Of a stretch of 6,361 bases of DNA, positions 1-4,012 are shown in pieces. The position numbers and the translations under genes were made by a program. The notes below the pieces were generated by a model. That model saw only the letters and a list, made by a program, of their open reading frames with translations. It did not search any database and was not told the DNA's origin. The stretch comes from Nanobdellota archaeon (GTDB taxonomy: Archaea > Nanobdellota > Nanobdellia > SCGC-AAA011-G17 > VGLX01): positions 1 to 6,361 of the forward strand of contig JAHIPG010000214.1 in the NCBI GenBank assembly GCA_018894775.1, written 5' to 3'. Numbering within the stretch: the stretch's first letter is position 1; each line of letters opens with the position of its first letter.

Positions 1-993
1 AATTTTGCAATGTTTTCTGATAAAAGATTAGAATTTAAAAAGTTTTATCCAAAATATAATCATAGATTTAAGAAAATAAGTTTGCCTAACTATATGGATG
101 CTGATATTGCATTTTTATTGGGTGCTTTGGTATCAGAAGGAAGTTTTCATCAAAATAAAATAATCTTTAATAATTCAGATATGGAATTTTATGGTAAGGT
201 AAAAAAAATAATCCTTAATAAATTCAAAGGTACAAATTTATATGAGAGGAATATTCAAGGAAACTGTAAAGAGCTAGAATTATATCCTCAAAAAGCAGTT
301 AAATTTCTGGAGAATATAGGTTTGAAAAACAAGAAATCTAAAGAAAAAAGAATACCTTTTAGTGTTTTAAATTCTAAAAAAGAACATATTGCTTCATTTT
401 TGAAAGGGCTTTTTGAAGGGGATGGTTCTGTTATCTTTAAAATTGATAAGAGGCATAAAGGGAAATCAATTGAGCTTGCTTATCATTCAAAAAGTATTGA
501 TTTGATTAAAGAGTTAAAGATAATTTTATTAAGTTTTGGGATAGTCACGACAAAACCTTACAAAGATAAAAGATTCAACTGTTATAAGCTACAAATATCC
601 GGCTACGAATCAATTTTTAGGTTTTATACTGAAATCGGATTCTTTTCTAAAAGGAAACAAAATGAATTATCTAAGATAAAAAAGTTAAAAAGTACTAGGA
701 TGAGCAAAACCGATTTCATACCTCATTTAGCAAATTATATGAGGGATAAGTATCCATCACAATTTCTTAGAAAGAATAATTTTGATAGATATAATTTATT
801 GATAAAAAATTATAATAAATTAAAAATAATAATTGATGATGAGGATAAAATTCTCATTGATAATATAATCAATTTTAATTATTTTTTTAATGCTGTTAAG
901 AAAATAAGAAAATACAAAGAAGAAACTGTTTATTCTATCAAAGTTGATAGTAACTGCCATTCTTTTGTTGGCAATTGTTTCATTAATCATAAT
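1..993 (+). other. GyrA intein, C-terminal part (LAGLIDADG endonuclease plus splicing blocks F and G)
   Basis: At least 331 codons of an in-frame intein are present; its N-terminal splicing half is off the window. Block F is recognisable around 928-975 (VYSIKVDSNCHSFVGN), and block G ends CFINHN at 976-993. The penultimate His (988-990) and terminal Asn (991-993) are the residues that cyclise Asn, and the +1 extein residue is Thr (994-996), a valid splicing nucleophile. Mycobacterial GyrA inteins likewise end in HN before TEAR, so this is the same insertion site, between the catalytic Tyr and Thr. Position 4 of block F is Ser (VYS), as I recall for M. xenopi GyrA; it is not the Cys that marks class 3 inteins. 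All C-terminal splicing residues look intact; the first intein residue cannot be checked here. Confidence 0.95.
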
Positions 994-3060
994 ACAGAAG
1001 CTAGAATGCAGAAGATTACCGAAGAGCTATTGGCTGATATTGAGAAAGATACTGTTGATTTTATACCTAACTATGATGGTTCTGCTGAAGAACCTACAGT
1101 GCTTCCAGCAAAAGTACCTAATCTCCTGGTCAACGGAAGTTCAGGTATTGCTGTAGGTATGGCTACTAACATGGCTCCCCATAATATGAATGAAATATGC
1201 GATGCAATAATTTCAACTGTTGATAATCCTGAGATTGAAGTTTCTGAACTCCTGAAGATAGTTCCTGGACCTGATTTTCCTACAGGTGGTTTTATCTGTG
1301 GCAGGAAAGGGATTGTTGATGCTTATAATACTGGAAGAGGAAGATTAGTAATGAGGGCTAAGACAAATGTAGAGGAAAATGGTGATAAGAAGAGGATTAT
1401 AGTGACAGAGATTCCTTATCAGGTTAATAAGGCTTCTATGATTGAGACTATCGCTAATAACGTCCGTGATAAGAAGATTGAAGGTATTAGAGATATTCGT
1501 GATGAGTCTGACCGTGTAGGTATGAGGGTCGTTTTTGATTTGAAAAAAGGTTTTGATCCCAATGTTGTTCTTAACCAACTATATCATAATTCTCAGTTGC
1601 AGACAACTTTTGGTATCAATAACATCGCTTTGATTGGCGGTCAGCCTAAAGTGATGAATCTTAAGGATTTGATAGGTCATTATATTGACCACAGAAAGGA
1701 TATCCTAACAAGGCGTACAAAGTTTGATCTGAAGAAGGCTGAAGAGAAAGCTCATATTTTGGAAGGTCTGAAAATCGCTTTAGGAAGTATAGATTCTGTT
1801 ATTAAGACTATTAAATCTTCTAAAGACGTTAATGAAGCTAAGAAGCAATTGATGAGCAAATTTAAGCTTTCAGATAAGCAGTCTCAGGCAATACTTGAGA
1901 TGAGATTACAAAAATTGACTTCTTTGGAGACTGGTAAGATTAATTCTGATTATGATGATACTATAAAACTTATTACAGAATTAAAAGGGATTCTTGATTC
2001 TGAAGAAAAGATTAAAGATATGATCAAGTCAGATCTTAAAGGGCTTAAAGAGAACTTTGGTGATGATAGAAGGACTGAAATTTTAGAGGAAGAAGATGAA
2101 ATCGAGCTTGAAGATATGATCCCTCAGGAAGATGTTGTTGTTACTGTAACCCATTCAGGATATATCAAGAAACTTCCAGTAACTACATACAAGAAACAGA
2201 AACGTGGCGGTAAAGGTGTAAAAGGTACAGGTGTCAAGGAGGAGGATGCTGTAGAGCATCTTTTCACAACATCAAATCATAATTATATTTTATTCTTTAC
2301 AAATAAGGGTAAGGTTCACTGGCTGAAAGCATACCAGATTCCTACTGCTTCCAGATATTCAAGAGGAAAAGCGATTATAAACCTGTTATTCCTTGGCAAA
2401 GAGGAAAGAGTAACAGCTTTAGTTCCTATACAGAAGTTTGATGAGAATCATTTCTTACTTATGGCTACCAAGAAAGGTCTTGTTAAGAAGACTGCATTGT
2501 CAGAGTTTTCAAGGCCAAGGAGGGGAGGTATAGCTGCTATAAAACTTAAGGAAGGAGATGAGCTTGTCAAGGTTTTACTTACTCCTGGAACTTTAAATAT
2601 TATTGTAGCAACTAAGAAAGGCATGGCTGTTAAGTTCAATGAGAAAGATGTAAGTGCTATTGGAAGAACAGGCATGGGTGTTAAGGGTATCAAGCTTAAG
2701 AATCGTGGAGATGAGGTTGTTGGTATGGAAGTTGCATTAGATGCAGGAACCTTGTTGACAGTTACCGAAAATGGTTTTGGTAAAAGGACTGATATGGATG
2801 AATATACTTTAATCAGAAGGGGTGGTTCAGGAGTTATTAATATTAAGACTACTGAACGTAATGGTGATGTTGTTGGTGTTAAGACTGTTCAGGATTCTGA
2901 TGAGATATTGATTATTACTAAGCTTGGTCAGATGATAAGGGTGAATGTTAAGGATATTTCTAAGATAGGTAGGGCAACTCAAGGTGTTAGAGTTATGAGG
3001 CTTGATTCTGGTGATAAGGTGACAACTATTGCAAGGGTTGTTGCAAAGAGCGAAGAATAG
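1..3060 (+). CDS. gyrA: DNA gyrase subunit A, intein-containing precursor (5' partial)
   Basis: GyrA is the DNA-cleaving and rejoining subunit of gyrase; with GyrB it introduces negative supercoils in the cytoplasm. The frame is open to the left edge (codons N-F-A precede the Met at 10), so that Met is not the start. Codons 1-993 are the C-terminal part of an intein. The C-extein from Thr at 994 has 688 residues; with about 120 upstream this gives about 810, normal for GyrA. It opens with TEARMQKITEELLADIEKDT, the sequence that follows the active-site Tyr in GyrA, then the NLLVNGSSGIAVGMATN core block (from about 1117), the tower and coiled-coil gate (about 1650-2100), and a C-terminal pinwheel with the GyrA box QKRGGKG at 2197-2217. 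That box favours gyrase over topoisomerase IV. No frameshift or premature stop is seen. The TAG stop lies 1 nt from the opposing gene. The catalytic Tyr, the quinolone region and gyrB are outside the window. Confidence 0.96.
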   Translation, partial: NFAMFSDKRLEFKKFYPKYNHRFKKISLPNYMDADIAFLLGALVSEGSFHQNKIIFNNSDMEFYGKVKKIILNKFKGTNLYERNIQGNCKELELYPQKAVKFLENIGLKNKKSKEKRIPFSVLNSKKEHIASFLKGLFEGDGSVIFKIDKRHKGKSIELAYHSKSIDLIKELKIILLSFGIVTTKPYKDKRFNCYKLQISGYESIFRFYTEIGFFSKRKQNELSKIKKLKSTRMSKTDFIPHLANYMRDKYPSQFLRKNNFDRYNLLIKNYNKLKIIIDDEDKILIDNIINFNYFFNAVKKIRKYKEETVYSIKVDSNCHSFVGNCFINHNTEARMQKITEELLADIEKDTVDFIPNYDGSAEEPTVLPAKVPNLLVNGSSGIAVGMATNMAPHNMNEICDAIISTVDNPEIEVSELLKIVPGPDFPTGGFICGRKGIVDAYNTGRGRLVMRAKTNVEENGDKKRIIVTEIPYQVNKASMIETIANNVRDKKIEGIRDIRDESDRVGMRVVFDLKKGFDPNVVLNQLYHNSQLQTTFGINNIALIGGQPKVMNLKDLIGHYIDHRKDILTRRTKFDLKKAEEKAHILEGLKIALGSIDSVIKTIKSSKDVNEAKKQLMSKFKLSDKQSQAILEMRLQKLTSLETGKINSDYDDTIKLITELKGILDSEEKIKDMIKSDLKGLKENFGDDRRTEILEEEDEIELEDMIPQEDVVVTVTHSGYIKKLPVTTYKKQKRGGKGVKGTGVKEEDAVEHLFTTSNHNYILFFTNKGKVHWLKAYQIPTASRYSRGKAIINLLFLGKEERVTALVPIQKFDENHFLLMATKKGLVKKTALSEFSRPRRGGIAAIKLKEGDELVKVLLTPGTLNIIVATKKGMAVKFNEKDVSAIGRTGMGVKGIKLKNRGDEVVGMEVALDAGTLLTVTENGFGKRTDMDEYTLIRRGGSGVINIKTTERNGDVVGVKTVQDSDEILIITKLGQMIRVNVKDISKIGRATQGVRVMRLDSGDKVTTIARVVAKSEE
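112..741 (+). other. LAGLIDADG homing endonuclease domain within the intein
   Basis: There are two dodecapeptide motifs: FLLGALVSEGSF (112-147) and FLKGLFEGDGSV (397-432). They are about 95 residues apart, as expected for a two-motif single-chain LAGLIDADG enzyme. The presumed metal-binding acidic residues are present: Glu at 136-138 and Asp at 421-423. Each half continues with the usual downstream elements: the first with KFLENIGLKNKKSKEKRIP, the second with LIKELKIILLSFGI, then LQISGYESIFRFYTEIGFFS and DFIPHLANYMRDKY. The family cuts intein-less alleles at the insertion site and so spreads the intein by homing. Nothing in the window shows decay, so activity is plausible but unproven. Domain borders are approximate. 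Confidence 0.9.
2125..3045 (+). other. GyrA C-terminal beta-pinwheel domain with six blade repeats and GyrA box
   Basis: Six repeats of a hydrophobic strand, a Gly turn and a basic strand can be read: VVVTVTHSGYIKKL, YILFFTNKGKVHWL, FLLMATKKGLVKKT, LNIIVATKKGMAVKF, TLLTVTENGFGKRT and EILIITKLGQMIRV. This is the DNA-wrapping domain of GyrA. The seven-residue GyrA box, needed in known gyrases for wrapping and negative supercoiling, is QKRGGKG at 2197-2217 in the first blade. The domain ends only a few residues after the last blade (VVAKSEE), so there is no long acidic tail. Confidence 0.9.
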
Positions 3061-3061
3061 A

Positions 3062-3946
3062 TTAGGTTTTAAGATTGTCAACAATCTTTTTATTTATTAT
3101 AGTTTCTGCAATCTTTTCAGCGATTATTCTATGACCTTCTTTGTTAGGGTGCCAACCATCTTCCATAAATAAAGAAGAGTTTATTTTAAAATCAACTTTA
3201 GGATAATCATCAATATATGTTATATTATTTTCACTTGCAATTTGTTCAAGTAGAGGATTAACATTTTCTCTGGCATCAGGTTGGAAATAGCCTGTAAGCC
3301 ATATCTTTGAACCATAGGTGTGAACGATATCTATTATGTTATTAAAATTGGAAATTCCTTCTGAAACTAAATTAACAGGTTTATAATGATAAGGCTGATG
3401 GACATATCTAAAGTCCCCATCATCTTTTCTGATATCAGATATGACTACTTTAGGGATATCCTTGATTGATATGATTAAACGATAAATTTTAGATTTAGAT
3501 AGTATTATTTTTAAATCAGATTGTCTATTATCCTCTATAAAATTATCATTTCTACCAGCCATGAGAATCACAAGGTGAGGTCTATAATTGGCCACATTTC
3601 TATTTAAGTTTCTTAGAATAGCAGTAGTTTCAATAGCATTGATACCTTTGTTATAACTTTTTATTTTTTTATTAGGATAGTGTAGTTGTAAAATATTTTC
3701 AACTTGTGCAGGATAAGCATTTTTCATTTCTAATGTATGCCCTTGGGTTGTAGATTCGCCAAGGAAGAGAATACGGAAAGCATCTTTGTCTATTTGAGGG
3801 TTATTTAAACCATAATGGAAGTTAGAATACAAAAATCCACCTAAAGTTAGAGTTCCTTCGAAGATGGCTATTAATAAAACCAATATGATAAAAGAAAAAA
3901 ATGACTTTTTTATGCTGGAATTCATAATATAATACCTTGAATTCAT
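3062..3946 (-). CDS. Membrane-anchored SGNH/GDSL-family hydrolase
   Basis: A 294-residue SGNH-fold esterase or acylhydrolase; the substrate cannot be read from sequence. Hydrophobic segment 15-40, after Lys13-Lys14, looks like a signal anchor or uncleaved signal, which would place the catalytic domain outside the membrane. Block I is LGESTTQG with nucleophile Ser65 (GES replaces the usual GDS). Block II is NKGIN with oxyanion-hole Gly101. Block III is AGRND with oxyanion-hole Asn133. Block V is DGWHPNKEGH with the catalytic Asp263-His266 pair. The set is complete and the length is normal, so an active enzyme is expected. The pattern 'LGESTT...YPAQVENIL...NKGI...ND' resembles GESTT-type GDSL proteins common in bacteria and archaea. 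Two in-frame Mets compete for start: Met1 (3946) and Met8 (3925). Met8 has AAGG 9 nt upstream and gives a more typical signal N-terminus, so the true start may be 3925. It is convergent with gyrA and 66 nt downstream of the metallopeptidase-like gene. Confidence 0.88.
   Translation of the reverse strand: MNSRYYIMNSSIKKSFFSFIILVLLIAIFEGTLTLGGFLYSNFHYGLNNPQIDKDAFRILFLGESTTQGHTLEMKNAYPAQVENILQLHYPNKKIKSYNKGINAIETTAILRNLNRNVANYRPHLVILMAGRNDNFIEDNRQSDLKIILSKSKIYRLIISIKDIPKVVISDIRKDDGDFRYVHQPYHYKPVNLVSEGISNFNNIIDIVHTYGSKIWLTGYFQPDARENVNPLLEQIASENNITYIDDYPKVDFKINSSLFMEDGWHPNKEGHRIIAEKIAETIINKKIVDNLKT
3071..3100 (+). terminator. Candidate gyrA terminator inside the opposing gene's 3' end
   Basis: A 7-bp inverted repeat, AAGATTG / CAATCTT (3071-3077 and 3082-3088) with loop TCAA, runs into TTTATTTATTAT on the + strand, 10 nt after the gyrA stop. 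The stem has only 2 G:C pairs, so it is weak as a bacterial hairpin, but the T-rich run would also suit archaeal termination. On the minus strand the hairpin is followed by A's, so it is directional for gyrA. It lies within the last codons of the SGNH hydrolase, because the two stops are 1 nt apart and leave no other room. Confidence 0.4.
3827..3904 (-). other. N-terminal transmembrane/signal-anchor segment of the SGNH hydrolase
   Basis: Residues 15-40 are almost wholly hydrophobic (FFSFIILVLLIAIF, then a single Glu and GTLTLGGFLY). They are preceded by a short basic stretch with two lysines, the classic N-in signal pattern. No lipobox Cys and no clear signal-peptidase site is seen, so a membrane anchor is more likely than a released protein. 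Confidence 0.7.
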
Positions 3947-3949
3947 TAT
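3918..3949. repeat. 21-nt-spaced imperfect direct repeat duplicating the start-codon region
   Basis: On the + strand GAATTCATAAT (3918-3928) recurs as GAATTCATTAT (3939-3949), 10 of 11 bases identical, 21 nt apart. Read on the minus strand, each copy contains ATGAATTC, and the two ATGs are in frame, giving MNSRYYI then MNSSIKK. It could be a small duplication that created an alternative start, or chance in AT-rich DNA. Confidence 0.5.
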
Positions 3950-3958
3950 CTACTATGA

Positions 3959-3979
3959 TTTATAAAAAGTTTAAATATT
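3959..3979 (-). promoter_or_regulatory. Candidate TATA-type promoter for the SGNH hydrolase
   Basis: Reading the minus strand, the gap contains ATATTTAAAC followed by TTTTTATAAA (3968-3959). If the organism is an archaeon, TTTATAAA preceded by A-rich DNA resembles a TATA box with a BRE. A start about 25 nt downstream would fall near 3937, giving a short leader to the Met at 3925. The TTTAAA farther upstream would instead put the start near 3945, a leaderless message from the Met at 3946. The region is so AT-rich that such matches occur easily. Confidence 0.35.
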
Positions 3980-3981
3980 TT

Positions 3982-4000
3982 ACTAAAAAAACTAAAGAAT
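3982..4000 (-). terminator. Candidate T-tract terminator of the metallopeptidase-like gene
   Basis: Starting 12 nt after the TAA stop at 4013-4015, the minus strand reads ATTCTTTAGTTTTTTTAGT: a T-rich run including seven consecutive T's and no convincing hairpin. Archaeal RNA polymerase can terminate at such T-runs without a stem. With the TATA-like element beyond it, this suggests that the two minus-strand genes are transcribed separately despite the 66 nt spacing. Confidence 0.33.
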
Positions 4001-4012
4001 TTGGATTAGGGC

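Noticed and set aside
919..993. Class 3 intein, suggested by the Cys in block F
   Set aside because: Class 3 inteins have Cys at block F position 4 (the VYD position). Here that position is Ser, and the Cys residues are farther along, so a class 1 mechanism is more likely.
944..1156. Short + strand reading frame across the intein-extein junction
   Set aside because: It lies in another frame of gyrA and has no recognisable motif. The gyrA frame is clearly the coding one.
1345..1578. Minus-strand reading frame inside gyrA
   Set aside because: It is antisense to a well-conserved part of the GyrA core and has no family resemblance.
10..3060. Reading the Met at position 10 as the true start of a LAGLIDADG-GyrA fusion protein
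   Set aside because: The frame is open to the left edge, the protein begins inside an intein, and the C-extein starts exactly at the conserved GyrA Thr after the active-site Tyr. This is a partial gene with an intein, not a domain fusion.
2448..3084. Two minus-strand reading frames (2448-2693 and 2827-3084) antisense to the GyrA C-terminal domain
   Set aside because: Composition reflects the reverse complement of the pinwheel repeats; one also overlaps the SGNH stop. No start signal or motif supports them.
3947..4012. Possible small RNA or riboswitch in the 66 nt gap
   Set aside because: The gap is too short, has no stable inverted repeat, and is accounted for by a T-tract and a TATA-like element.
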